The notes under the pieces: model-generated
The model's database searches: none
The model's input: the letters and a program-made list of their open reading frames with translations, nothing else
Told to the model about the DNA's origin: nothing
Program-made: the position numbers and the translations under genes
Shown here: positions 1-11,700 of the stretch, one piece after another
Layout: every line of letters begins with the position of its first letter
Numbering within the stretch: the stretch's first letter is position 1
From: Utricularia gibba
Taxonomy: Eukaryota > Streptophyta > Magnoliopsida > Lamiales > Lentibulariaceae
Direction: 5' to 3'
NCBI GenBank assembly: GCA_002189035.1
Contig: CM007989.1
Location: 6,305,501-6,369,500, forward strand
DNA length: 64,000 bases

Positions 1-2131
1 CACCCTGGTAATTGATTTGTTGAAGAAGATGAAGCTCTTTGATTTGGAACTCTGGAAATGGGAATTAATGGTGCTGGTCTTGATATCTGGGAGACTACTT
101 TCAGGGTGGGTTATCAGAGTTATCGTGTTTCTGATTGAAAGAAACTTCCTTTTGCGCAAAAGGGTGTTGTATTTTGTCTATGGATTACGAAGGTCTGTGC
201 AAAATTGCTTATGGCTTTCTCTGGTTCTTATTGCTTGGCAATGCATATTTGATGCGAGGGTCGAAAAGGTGACCGACAGAAAGATCTTACCGTATGTGAC
301 AAAGACATGGGTGTGTCTGCTGATAGGCACATTGATATGGCTTGTGAAGACTTTACTTGTTAAGGTTTTGGCCTCATCTTTTCACATGAGCACGTTTTTC
401 GATCGAATCCAAGAATCTCTGTTCAATCAGTATGTGATCAAGACACTCTCTGGACCACCTTTGGTTGAGATTCAGGAGGAGATGGAAGCGAATGAGAAGG
501 TGATGATTGAGGTTCAAAAGTTTCAGGACATTGGAGTGACCATTCCAAGCGAACTCAAGGCCAATGTGCTTCCCAAAAATGGAAGAATAACTGGTACTCC
601 TAGGAAAAGTCCAGTGTCTAATGATTCTAAGACTTCCATTTTCTCCAGAGTGTTGTCCAAGAAGCAAGAGCAAAATGCTATTACTATCGATCATCTGCAT
701 AGACTGAACCAGAGGAATATATCAGCTTGGAACATGAAGAGACTGATGAACATTGTTAGGAAAGGGGTTCTCTCCACTTTGGATGAGAAATTACAGGGTG
801 CATCCGGTGAAGACGAGGCATCAGAGATCACAAGTGAGAATCGAGCCATAGCTGCTGCAAAGAAGATCTTTAACAATGTGGCTAAACCTGGATCCAAGCA
901 AGTTTATTTATTATTGCTAATTTTCCTTGATGTTGTTTCTCTTTATGTAAGAACGGAAGTTAAATCTGCCCATCCTTTTACTGTGACAGATTCATCTACA
1001 AGGAGGATTTACATCGGTTTATGCGAAGGGATGAGGTTTTAAAGACTATGCACCTATTTGAGGATGTAACTGATCAACAAGGGATAAGCAAAGTTGCTTT
1101 GAAAGATTGGGTGGTGAGTAAAAACACTGCATATATGGAATGCCTCATCTTACTCCATCTAATGAGTGAACACAAATTTCCCATTTTCAGGTAAATGCGT
1201 TTCGAGATAGAAGAGCTCTTGCTTTGTCTCTAAACGACACTAAAACTGCTGTCAACAAGCTCCATCAAGTGCTCAACATCCTTATAGGAGCTGTGATCTT
1301 CTGTGTATGGCTCATCATCATGAAGGTTGCAACCACGCACTTCTTCATTTTCATGAGCTCCCAACTTCTCGTCGTGGTGTTCATGTTCGGTAACACATGT
1401 AAGACGACGTTTGAAGCGATCATCTTTCTGTTCGTTGTGCATCCCTTTGATGTCGGGGATCGTGTTGAAGTCGATGGCGTTCAAGTAAGTTTCCACTTTA
1501 TCAAACGCAGCACCCGGAGGCGTATGTCTACATCATCTCTTGCTTATTTTTTCAGATGGTAGTTGAAGAAATGAACTTACTGACTACAGTGTTCTTGAGA
1601 TACGACAACAACAAGATCTACTACCCCAACAACATTCTCTCCACCAAGCCAATCAGCAACTACTATCGCAGCCCAGATATGGGAGACTCCATTGACTTCT
1701 GCATACACATCTCAACTCCAAGCGAAAAGATAACACAGATGAAGGAGATGATATCCAGGTAAAAGTCACGCCTTTGCAGGAAATATGCTGTTTTGGTCAC
1801 CGGAATTCTCAGCTTAGACTAAACTATATACTCCTGTTGTTGCAGTTATGTGGATAGCCGGAGCGATCACTGGAAAGAGGGCCCGAAGGTGGTGCTGAAG
1901 GACGTGGAAGACATGAACCGGCTGAAATATTCTTTGTGGGTCACGCACAAAATGAACCATCAGGACATGGGCGAGAGGTGGTCGAGAAGGGCGCTGCTCG
2001 TCGAGGAGATGGTGAAAATCTTCCGGGAACTCGACATCGAATACCGGCTGCTGCCCGTCGACGTCAATATCCGGCACATGCCGCAGCTCAGCTCGACCCG
2101 ATTCCCCTCTAACTGGACTGCCTGTTCTTGA
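1..2131 (+). CDS. MSL10: MscS-like mechanosensitive ion channel (MSL10 type), 3' part
   Basis: This is the C-terminal part of a plant MSL channel, a plasma-membrane mechanosensitive ion channel of the bacterial MscS superfamily; the start lies left of the window. Exons by homology and splice sites: 1-897, 990-1113, 1191-1484, 1556-1758, 1846-2131 (stop TGA). The reading frame opens at base 2. Visible parts are the membrane segments after LWKWELMVLVLISGR, a long hydrophilic loop (about bases 400-880), the segments around ILIGAVIFCVWLI and the MscS pore and beta domain with FGNTCKTTFEAIIF, HPFDVGDRVEVDGV and VVEEMNLLTTVFLRYDN. Each of these matches the MSL8/9/10 group by eye. The first visible intron uses a GC donor. 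No frame break was found. Assignment to MSL10 rather than a close paralogue is inference; the family is secure. Confidence 0.93.
898..989 (+). other. GC-AG intron in the MSL10-like gene
   Basis: The only placement that keeps the conserved protein (PGSK followed by FIYKEDLHRFM) starts the intron at GCAAGT (898-903) and ends it at CAG (987-989). Using the nearby GT at 902 shifts the next exon into a frame with an early stop. GC-AG introns are a known minor class of U2-type introns whose donors fit GCAAGT well. Confidence 0.8.
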
Positions 2132-2312
2132 AGGATCGATCCATCTCTCCCACCCAAGCTCTGTATTTCTCACTGTGTCGGAGATGTGAAGTAGTTAGTA
2201 CGGTCTATATCTGATTTAGCACCTTAATTCTGATATATTGTTTTATTAAATCAAACGGAAAATGGCGTTCTCTGGAGCCCAGAATTTCTTTCACGATTAG
2301 GAACGACGCCCG

Positions 2313-3176
2313 ATGGAGCCGAGTGCAGATGCGGCGAACACGGCGGAGGATGTAGGAATCGGCTCCTCAGTCGTCGCTGATGACATCGTATACGACGGCG
2401 GCGGCATGAGATCTATCAGGTTACAGTCAACTTTAGCAGCGCTCCTTGCTGATCCGGTTCTCGCCGACGTCCCCAAAAATCCAACGTTGTTGGACGTTGA
2501 CACTCTAATCAGTCTCGAACTAGGCAGCGGGATGCGAATTTCGGTCGTCAGGATGGATGGCGTTGCCTTTGGTATTCTCTTCTCGTTCAGACATTTTCAC
2601 AAATACCTTGTAGGTGGTGCCTTATTCAAAGAAATTGTGTTTCCGCATGCTGATTTTTGCAGAGGTCGCGGTGAAGAACACTGCTACCGTGAAGGATCTG
2701 AAGCAGGCGATCAAGAAGAAGGTGACAGAAATGGAGGAATCGAGAATGGGGCATCGCCACATTTCATGGTACTTCCACATACACTGTTTTACAGGTCCAT
2801 TTGGTCAACTGTTTGCGAAATGAACTTGCAGGAAGCACGTATGGGCAAATTTTTGCCTCTTTTGCCACAATGAGAAGTTGCTTAGTGATGATTCCTTGCT
2901 TTCAGACTATGCCGTGAGCCACAATTCTCAGGTACTCAGACCAGCTGATAACATCTGCAAATTCTTGTTTAGATCTCAGCAAGCACAGTGTGCGTTTATA
3001 CCCAGAACCTCCACTAGACCAATGCTGCTTTCGATCGCTTCTACCTGTCCGTCATTCAATGACCGTTGGCATAACCAATGCAGGTGCAGTTCATCCCGTA
3101 TGTTGCTTCAAGGAGTTCGAAAAAGCACTCTCGTAGGAGAAAGCACAGATTCTTTCATGGCCTGAGCAAAGTGTGA
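2313..3176 (+). CDS. SNRNP25: U11/U12 small nuclear ribonucleoprotein 25 kDa protein
   Basis: This gene encodes a component of the U11/U12 di-snRNP, which recognises U12-type (minor) introns in the nucleus. Four exons: 2313-2571, 2663-2768, 2832-2931, 3084-3176, all joined by GT-AG introns in phase. The product is about 185 residues. It carries the family signatures ADPVLADVPKNPTL and DVDTLISLELGSGMRISV near the N terminus, the ubiquitin-like region with VKNTATVKDLKQAIKKKV and MGHRHISW, then KHVWANFCL, NEKLLSDDSLL and a basic tail (KKHSRRRKHRFFHGL). The ATG at 2313 follows shortly after the MSL10-like gene (181 bp from its stop), so the promoter must be compact or overlap that gene's 3' end. 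Frame and splice sites are intact. The introns look U2-type; I saw no U12 donor. Confidence 0.93.
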
Positions 3177-3856
3177 ACCGGATTTCTCCACCTCCTTAAG
3201 TTCCAGTATTGTTGAAATTCGGATCAAAGACGAATTCTTTATCAATTTTCAGATACATCGTATGGTGCCATTTATACTAAAAAAATCTAATCTTGCCTTG
3301 TTCAAGACGATACCGAGTTTCAGGAGAGTCGGAGCCTGGCCTCGGGGATTTCGAAACACCCTGCACGTTTCATTGCGTGAACAATTGTGCCTTCTACTCT
3401 ATTCATTCCCACCGAGAATCGAATGTTCGAAAGACATTTTTTCCTCAAGAACACCAATCGTTTTTTTCCCACCGCTCGATGAATTCGATTCTTTGGTTTA
3501 GTGGAAAAAGTACCGCTTTTAGGATTCCCCTTTCTTTTTATCATTTTGTGGTGGGAATCACTATTCCATTCTCTTGATTCAACGAATTCAATGACGCTAT
3601 ATATAGAGACGAAGATCAACAGCGTTCGCTCAATGAAGGGATTTTAAATTTGGTAATTTTACTTGATTTCTTTTCCTGTGTCTTGATTTGTGTTTTTCCG
3701 GTATGATAGTGTTGATTTAATCTTCGCTATGGAGTTATTGATTTCGCAGCATGTTACCTCCGTAGCTATTTCATGTGACGCTTTCTGACAACTACGTGAT
3801 GTGGCGCTTGCAGGGTCAAACAAATCTGAATCACAAAAAGAGGAGAGGCTTGCAAA
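3177..3856 (+). promoter_or_regulatory. Spacer with amylase promoter, TATA box and leader
   Basis: A TATATATA element at 3599-3606 lies about 250 bp before the amylase ATG at 3857. The leader may contain an intron ending at the CAG near 3811-3813, by analogy with other plant genes; this is a guess from splice-like bases only. The 3' end of the SNRNP25 transcript must also fall in this stretch. Confidence 0.4.
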
Positions 3857-6236
3857 ATGGGCAACGTGAGCAAGCGTGACTGTTGATTTAAATTGCTAGG
3901 TTTCCAACTTGTTTTTCTTTTCAGTTTGATGACTCTCCTGTTATGTGTGCGATTATGTGCAGGAATATGACCAACTAATTCAGAAGAATGATCCTGGTAT
4001 GCCTGTAGATGAAGCTTTCAGTATGTTATACCAATCAAGACATCCTTGCTTACGTTTTATATTTTACAGCTGCAGCAATACGAAGTGGGAAGGAAGTTTT
4101 ATTGCAGGTAGCATTCTGGATACTCGTTATATTGATAGGAAGAAGAATCTCAACAGAAGACAACTACTACAATTAATTTTTTTTTTATCTCTTCTCTATT
4201 CATGCAATAATTACAAGTTCTTCAAAGTTCTGTATGTGAAGGTTGAGATCATGAACTTGTTCAGGGTGATGTGTTTGCTGATAATCTCCTTTCGCAGGCT
4301 TTTAATTGGGAATCTCACAAGTATGATTGGTGGAGGAACTTGGAGAAAAGGGTTCCTGACATGGCGAAATCTGGTTTCACTTCAGCCTGGTTGCCCCCTG
4401 CTTCGCATTCATTTGCCCCTGAAGGTTAAAAAGCTTTATTTTTATATTTCATCATGAGTGTTGCATTTGTACTCCATAATTTTCATCTGTAATTGCAGGT
4501 TATCTTCCACAGAACTTGTACTCCCTTGATTCTTCATATGGTTCTGAGCATGCACTAAAAGCTCTGCTCAACAAGATGAAAAGTTCCAAAGTTAGAGCAA
4601 TGGCAGATATTGTCATAAATCATCGTGTTGGTACCACACAAGGACATGGTGGAATGTATAATCGTTACGATGGAATACCACTAGCATGGGATGAGCATGC
4701 TGTTACTTCATGTACTGGCGGAAAGGTCATTAGACACTTCTCTCATTGTATCCCATGCTCTTCATATTTGGGTGACTTTTTAGGGGTGTGATTTCATGTC
4801 CTATGGTTAATGATTTGTTGAACTTTTGAGAGTTTTCCTTGCAAAGAAAATTATTTGGTCATGGCTGTGATTTGTATGAGCATATGATCTCATTAGTTAT
4901 CTCTCATATTCATATTTTCGTGTTTCTGTTGCTGTTACTGGTTCATGCAGGGTAGCAGAAGTACTGGAGATAATTTCCATGGTGTTCCGAATATTGATCA
5001 CACACAGCAGTTTGTAAGGAAAGACATCAGCGACTGGCTTCGATGGTTACGCTACACGGTTGGCTTCCAAGATTTTCGATTTGATTTTGCAAAAGGGTAA
5101 CTCTGACTATTAAGCGATATCTGACGATGCTGCTTTGCTGCCTTGACATTAACACTTGTGCTTTGTGATGCAGCTATTCTCCAAAGTATGTGAAGGAATA
5201 TATAGAGGGAGCAAAACCAATATTTTCTGTTGGCGAGTATTGGGATTCTTGCAACTACAGAGGCAGCTATCTGGAGTACAACCAAGGTACCCTTTCTAAC
5301 TCACTCAAAGCTTCTTATACCTTGTAGCCGAAAAAATTATGGATTGCTGCTATCGGTTTTCATTGCAGATAGCCATAGACAAAGGATTATCAACTGGATT
5401 GACGGCACCGGACAACTCTCGGCGGCATTTGACTTCACAACCAAGGGAATTCTGCAGGTAATTGAAATCTGCTATCTTCTCCACACCTTTTTGTCTTCTG
5501 TTGCAACTGCTGGATTGAGCATACATAATGTTTCATCTGCTGCCCTGCAGGAAGCTGTCAAGGGTGAACTCTGGCGCTTGCGCGATCCTCAGGGAAAGCC
5601 CCCTGGTGTCCTGGGGTGGTGGCCTTCACGCGCTGTCACTTTTATTGATAACCATGACACTGGATCCACTCAGGTACACTTCTCTTCTCCAACCATCCTT
5701 TCACCATCTGTTGTTAGGATCACTGATCAGAAACCATATCCTTTTTGGCAGGCTCACTGGCCCTTCCCTTCCGATCATATCATGGAGGTACACTACGATG
5801 CATGAGCTGCTTTCCTGCTGCATTCATGGCTTGAGTTTGCTTGGAACCACTTTCTGAAAAGTGATTTGTTTCAATGTTCAGGGGTACGCCTACGTGCTCA
5901 CGCATCCGGGGATTCCTTCGGTTTTCTACGACCATTTCTTTGACTGGGGTGCCTCCATCCATGACCAAATCGCGAAACTGGTAAGCCTTTGTGTTTCCAC
6001 ATCTCTGAAAGGGCATGTGAAGCTGAGCAAAATGGTGGATTCAGATTGAGACGAGGAGAGTTCAAGGAATACACGGCCGATCCTCGATCCAAATCCTCCA
6101 AGCGCAGCCGAATCTCTACGCAGCAAACATCGGTGACAAGTTGTCGATGAAGATCGGCGGCGACTCCTGGTGCCCCGCCGGAAAAGAATGGAAGCTGGCC
6201 GTCAGCGGCCACAGATATGCCATATGGACCAAGTGA
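3857..6236 (+). CDS. AMY2: alpha-amylase, cytosolic AMY2 type (GH13)
   Basis: This is an endo-hydrolase of alpha-1,4-glucan bonds. No signal or transit peptide is seen, so it is probably cytosolic like Arabidopsis AMY2. Twelve exons: 3857-3865, 3963-3996, 4070-4107, 4298-4424, 4499-4725, 4951-5096, 5174-5286, 5369-5457, 5551-5673, 5752-5787, 5882-5980, 6045-6236. They join in phase to 410 residues, close to the roughly 413 of AMY2. Catalytic residues are present: nucleophile Asp190 in FRFDFAKG, acid/base Glu215 in FSVGEYW and Asp297 in FIDNHDTGS. Family blocks [33 protein letters not shown] and [16 protein letters not shown] are all there, and the protein ends [10 protein letters not shown]. 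The start is the ATG of a 9-nt coding exon (Met-Gly-Asn), chosen because its donor GTGAGC and the acceptor at 3961-3962 give the family's N terminus. The gene appears intact. Confidence 0.95.
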
Positions 6237-7074
6237 CCACCGTAGCCGTCGTGGTTCAAACAGCTGGTGGTTTATTTCCCGCTCGTTTTCTTAATTTCAA
6301 CACTAAAACAAAAAAATCGATAATCTCAATGACAATATTACCATTAATAGTTATTGTTATCATAAAAATAATTTCATATCAAAAAATCAAAATTTATATG
6401 ATTTATGTGTGATATTGCTTTTCCAAAAATAGGTTTATTTTAAATGGTGCACTAGTCACATATTTGGAGTAATGGACACCAAATATGTTATAGTAAACAA
6501 AAAACATTGGAAAACAACTTATCTTATTTGAGATGATAAATATTAGATAACAAGCATGCTCAACATGATAACTAGTAGAAGTTAATTATACCAATAGAAA
6601 CTAAATGTATATTTTTCATCAAATAATGGGAGATGTAATTTAGGATGAATCGGTGACATGCTGTGAGAGAAACTGATTAGATGATGTTTGTTATATCTGA
6701 TGAGAATATAGAAAATATGAGTGAATAAGATAAAAAGTGAAGCTATAGATGAATTAGTTGATGATGGTTAAGTATTATTGTAATGGAAAACATACAAATA
6801 TAGTACTTTTGTGAATCTTAATATATTTAGAAAAAATCAAGATTTGATAATAAGGATAATATTAAAAAAATAAAAATAGATTTGATAATACTTGTAAAAA
6901 TAATGAGATTTCTCCCAATATAAAGAAGCCACTATAAATATTAACCATATTTATATAAATGAGTATAAGAATCATGTCATCATTATAGAATATTTAGAAT
7001 CAAAGAAATGATAAATATTTTAAATAAATTGAATGCTCATCGTTAGATTTACTAGAGAATCTTCAATATATGAA
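6237..7074. other. AT-rich spacer
   Basis: This holds the amylase 3' end followed by very AT-rich DNA with no open frame, RNA gene or repeat that I recognise. Base 7074 borders the target site of the retrotransposon. Confidence 0.6.
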
Positions 7075-7079
7075 ATGCA
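7075..7079. repeat. Target site duplication, left copy
   Basis: ATGCA immediately outside the left LTR, identical to 13813-13817. Five bases is the usual size for Ty3/gypsy integration. Confidence 0.9.
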
Positions 7080-7683
7080 TGATGTGACCCTCTAATCTAT
7101 AGAGATTAGCAACCCACAAAAAAGAGGTGATTTTGAAGCTTAGAAGAGAACCCACCCAAGTCTACCCTCAAGAGAATAAATCTCTTGCAACCAGACTTCG
7201 AAACAAAGAAAATTAGGAGCCACACTTCAGAAAAGAGAGATTGATTGGAAGTGATAATCCTAGAACGCCACAAGCTCAAAGCTTGATAAGTTAAGAGTGT
7301 TCAAGCACTCAAAGGAGAGGGGAATCCTCACAAGATACATAAAATGACCAAAGATCCTGAATTAGTACATCTCTAGAGTATTTATACTCTAGAATTGGAC
7401 TCTAACATTACATAGTCCAAACTAAATGAAATAGAAAAGTCTAACAAGCCCAATGCTCTAAGTTAAGTCCATCTTCAAGTAGTTGAGCTCTTTTGATGGG
7501 ATGTCTTCAAGCCCATGTTTGATTCCAATGGTATTGAGTAGACCCTTAAGTGTATCTTCAACCATCTTTGTCTTGCTCCTAGTCATTGGTCCTGGTGGAA
7601 TCATCTTTCTTTCTAATTTGTTCACTTGAACAAACTCCTCATCATTCTTCAAATACACTTCATTATCTTCCTGGGGCTCATCA
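7080..7683 (-). repeat. 3' LTR of the Ty3/gypsy element
   Basis: 604 bp, with ends TGATG and CATCA. Against the right LTR I count two substitutions (around 7299 and 7399) and one extra T near 7529. It contains the last 75 or so codons of the pol frame, whose stop is at 7458. Confidence 0.95.
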
Positions 7684-8738
7684 TCCCCCCTTTCTTTAGG
7701 AAGATTCGTCCCTGAATCTGTATCCATGTCGAAAAGAGACAAATCAACAACATTGAAAGTTGAATGAACAGAATACTCACCTGGTAAATCTAGCTTGTAC
7801 GCATTATCATTAACGCGCTCAACAACTTGGAAAGGGCCATCTCCACAAGGTAGAAGTTTGGACTTTCTCTTTGTGGGAAATCTCTCCTTCCTAAGATGAA
7901 GCCAAACCCAATCTCCAGGTTCAAATACAACTTTGCGTCTCCCCTTGTTTGCTGCTGATGCATACTTTGCATTGTTGCATTCAATCTGTTGTTTCACCTT
8001 TTCATGCAATCTTCTGATTGCATCAGCTCTCTTCTTGCCATCTAAACTAACTTTCTCATCACAAGGCAAAGGTAACATATCCAAAGGTGTAAGAGGATTA
8101 AAACCATAAACGACTTCAAATGGAGATAATTTAGTAGTCAGATGCATGGTTCTATTGTAAGCAAACTCAACAAGTGGCAAACATTCCTCCCAAGTCTTAA
8201 GATTTGATTTAATCATAATCCTAAGTAAGGTAGAAAGTGTGCGATTAGTTACCTCAGTTTGCCCATCGGTTTGAGGGTGACATGTTGTTGAGTATAACAG
8301 CTTAGTGCCAAGTTTACTCCAAAGAACTCTCCAAAAGTGACTAAGAAACCTTGCATCTCGATCAGAGACAATAGTTAGGGGCATACCATGAAGTCTAACA
8401 ACTTCCCTAAAGAAGAGATCAGCCACATGAGATGCATCATCAGTTTTATGGCAGGGAATAAAGTGTGCCATCTTTGAAAACCTGTCCACAACAACGAAAA
8501 TTGAATCTCTACCCCTTTGGGTACGAGGTAAGCCTAAAACAAAGTCCATAGAAATGTCCACCCATGGTTGGGAAGGAGTAGGGAGTGGAGTATACAAACC
8601 ATTAGGGGCAGTGGTTGATTTAGTCTTCCTACAAGAGATACATTTAGAACAAATTCTTTCAACATCCCTTCTCATGTGTGGCCAAAAGAAATGTTGGGTG
8701 AGAGTATCAAGAGTCTTTTTAACACCAAAATGTCCCAT
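7458..8738 (-). CDS. Retrotransposon integrase (second part of pol)
   Basis: 426 residues in the frame next to gag-pol; its ATG overlaps the gag-pol stop as TAATG (8736-8740), but it is most simply the continuation of pol after a 1-base loss. Visible: the rest of the HHCC zinc domain ([22 protein letters not shown]), the catalytic core ([21 protein letters not shown], then NRTLSTLL), and the C-terminal region with [17 protein letters not shown] and [17 protein letters not shown]. The last residues (GPMTRSKTK onwards) are encoded across the polypurine tract and inside the 3' LTR. As it stands, integrase would not be made as part of pol without frameshifting. Confidence 0.9.
   Translation of the reverse strand: MGHFGVKKTLDTLTQHFFWPHMRRDVERICSKCISCRKTKSTTAPNGLYTPLPTPSQPWVDISMDFVLGLPRTQRGRDSIFVVVDRFSKMAHFIPCHKTDDASHVADLFFREVVRLHGMPLTIVSDRDARFLSHFWRVLWSKLGTKLLYSTTCHPQTDGQTEVTNRTLSTLLRIMIKSNLKTWEECLPLVEFAYNRTMHLTTKLSPFEVVYGFNPLTPLDMLPLPCDEKVSLDGKKRADAIRRLHEKVKQQIECNNAKYASAANKGRRKVVFEPGDWVWLHLRKERFPTKRKSKLLPCGDGPFQVVERVNDNAYKLDLPGEYSVHSTFNVVDLSLFDMDTDSGTNLPKERGDDEPQEDNEVYLKNDEEFVQVNKLERKMIPPGPMTRSKTKMVEDTLKGLLNTIGIKHGLEDIPSKELNYLKMDLT
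7684..7697 (-). other. Polypurine tract
   Basis: On the element strand the bases abutting the 3' LTR read AAAGAAAGGGGGGA, the expected plus-strand primer. The tract is translated, because the pol frame runs through it. Confidence 0.85.
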
Positions 8739-11700
8739 TAGTCCCCACCATGAGCTTCTCTAACAATCAAATCACGTATGGAGCAAGAAGGAATGCACAG
8801 CCTATCTTTCCTATAAAGAAAACCATCTTTCCTGAAGAATAGCCCAGATGTAGCAAGTTCACATGCCTTATAAATATCCCCAAAATCGTGATCATGAACA
8901 TATAAGTCAATGATGGAAGCAAATCCAAGAATTCTTGCATCAAGATTGGCTAAGAGAGTGTACCTTCGAGATAAAGCATCAGCAACCACATTCTCCTTAC
9001 CTTTCTTGTATTTGATCACATATGGGAATGTGTCAATGAATTCCACCCACTTAGCATGTCTTCTATTCAGCTTTACTTGAGCCTTCAAATGTTTGAGAGA
9101 CTCATGATCAGTGTGTATCACGAACTCCTTAGGCCATAAGTAGTGCTGCCATGTCTCCAAAGCTCTAACCAACGCATACAACTCTTTGTCATATGTTGGA
9201 TAGTTGAGGGTGGCACCATGAAGCTTCTCACTAAAATAAGCAAGTGGACGTCCCTTTTGCATCAACACAGCACCAATCCCTAAACCTGATGCATCACATT
9301 CAATTTCAAAAGTATCAGAAAAATTTGGAAGTGCTAGGAGAGGTGTTGAGCAAAGCTTATTCTTGAGTTGTTTGAAAGCATGTTCCTGCTCATCTCCCCA
9401 ATGAAATGCATGATTTTTCTTGATCAACTGGGTGAGGGGTGCTGCTATAGAACTGAAGTCCCTAACAAACCGTCTATAGAAACTTGCTAAACCATGAAAA
9501 CTCCTAACTTCACCCACTGATGTAGGTGTTGGCCATTCTTTGATTGCTCTTACTTTCTCTTCATCCACAGCTACTCCTGCATTACTTACAATATATCCAA
9601 GAAAAGAGACACTATTTGTGCAAAAGACATACTTTTTGATATTAGCAAACAACTTCTCTTTTCTAAGAGTATCTAACACATCTTTCAAATGCCCTACATG
9701 TTCCTCAATACTTTTACTATAGATCAGAATATCATCAAAATAAACAACAACAAATCTACTTATAAAAGGCCTAAGAACGTGATTCATCAATCTCATAAAG
9801 GTGCTAGGAGCATTGGTTAACCCAAAAGGCATAACAACCCACTCATGCAAACCAAACTTAGTTTTAAAAGCAGTTTTCCACTCATCACCTTCCTTCATTC
9901 TAATCTGATGATATCCACTTCTCAAATCAATCTTACTAAAAACACAAGCACCATGCAATTCATCAAGCATATCTTCAAGTCTAGGGATAGGATGTCTATA
10001 CTTGATTGTGATGTTGTTGATGACGCGACAATCAGTGCACATCCGCCAAGTTCCATCAGACTTTGGAACCAATAACACCGGCACCGAGCAAGGACTCATG
10101 CTCTCACGCACAAATCCTTTAGACACCAATTCCTCAACTTGTTTTTGTATTTCCTTCGTCTCCTCTGGATTGGCTCGGTATGCTGGTCGGTTTGGGAGTT
10201 GTGCTCCAGGGACAAGGTCAATTTGATGCTCAATCCCTCTAAGGGGAGGTAAGCCTTGAAGTTCTTCTGGAAAAACATCTTCATATACCTGTAAGAGAGA
10301 CACAACACAAGATGGAATGGATGAAGCATGGTTAGGTGAAGTAGGAACTTCATCCTTATACATGAGTAGAATGAATGGTTGCCTAGCGTGAAGTAAGTGT
10401 CTAATCTCACTTGGCCTTGCTAATAGACTCTCATTCTTTCTCTCAATTCCTAAAACTCTCATGTTTTCACTCTCTGTTTTGTGCTCATTTTCATCCTTTT
10501 TTCCACTCAATTCCTTGCCATCTCTTCTTTTTTCTCCACTTTTTCGCATCTTTTTTTCACTCATTTTCACTTCACTCATCTCTTCTCCCTTACGAACGAC
10601 CACCTTGTGCTTTCCATTATCAGTATGAAGGCCTCTAGCATCACTCAGAATTCTGACTTGATCTTCATGTGCCTCCTTTGGAGATAATGGAGCAAGTGTG
10701 ATGGAGCGTCCATTATAATTGAAGGAATATTTGTTCTTGAAACCATCATGAAATACTCTTCTATCATATTCCCAAGGTCTCCCAAGAAGAATATGGCTTG
10801 CATGCATAGGAACAACATCACATAGGACTTCATCTTCATATCTCCCTATGGAAAACGTCACAAGCACTTGTTTGGTAACCTTTACCTCACTTCCTTCATT
10901 GAACCACTGCAGATTGTAAGGCTTAGGATGCCTCACGGTGGGTAGTCCCAATTTCTCCACCAAGATGTTGCTAGCAACATTGGTGCAACTACCTCCATCA
11001 ATAATCAGGCTGCAAACTTTCCTATTAACAAAGCATCGGGTTTGAAACAAGTTCTCCCTTTGCTCATCATTATCCTTCACCCCAATGTTAAGCGTCCTTC
11101 GAGTGACTAATACTTCTCCAGAAACAGGCAATTCATCCTCATCACTCACTTCAGCTTCTGTCTCCACTAGATCATCATCATCTTCACTAACAACTTCGCC
11201 ATTGCCCCTAATCACCATTGCTCGTTTATTTGGGCATTCAGAAGCAATATGTCCAAGTCCCAAGCATTTGAAACATTTTATGTTTCTGGTAGTTCCCTTT
11301 GGAGGTGTTGTTCGCTCCCCTTGCTTGGAACTTGATTGGATGTCGAATTTGAAGTGTTCCATGGATGACTTCCCTTTATTTCTCTCCATCATCTCATTGG
11401 TGCCCCCAAATTTCGAACCAGAAGTCCTCTTGTTGAAATCTCTTGCGAAACTCTTGCTAGATAGTTGTTTCTCAACCTTTGTGGCCATATGAATCATGTC
11501 CTCCATCTCAATGTAGTGATGAAGCTCCACAATATTTGCAATCTCCTTATTCATCCCATGAAGAAACCTAGCCATAGTTGCTTCTCTATCTTCCTGAACA
11601 TGAGCTCTAATCATTAAAATCTCCATTTCCTGCCAATATTCCTCCACTGGCCTTGAGCCCTGCTTGAGATTTTGCAAACGTTGATAAACATCTCTTTGGT

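Noticed and set aside
1814-2173. 119-codon minus-strand frame opposite the last MSL exon
   Set aside because: It is a shadow of the GC-rich coding exon on the other strand.
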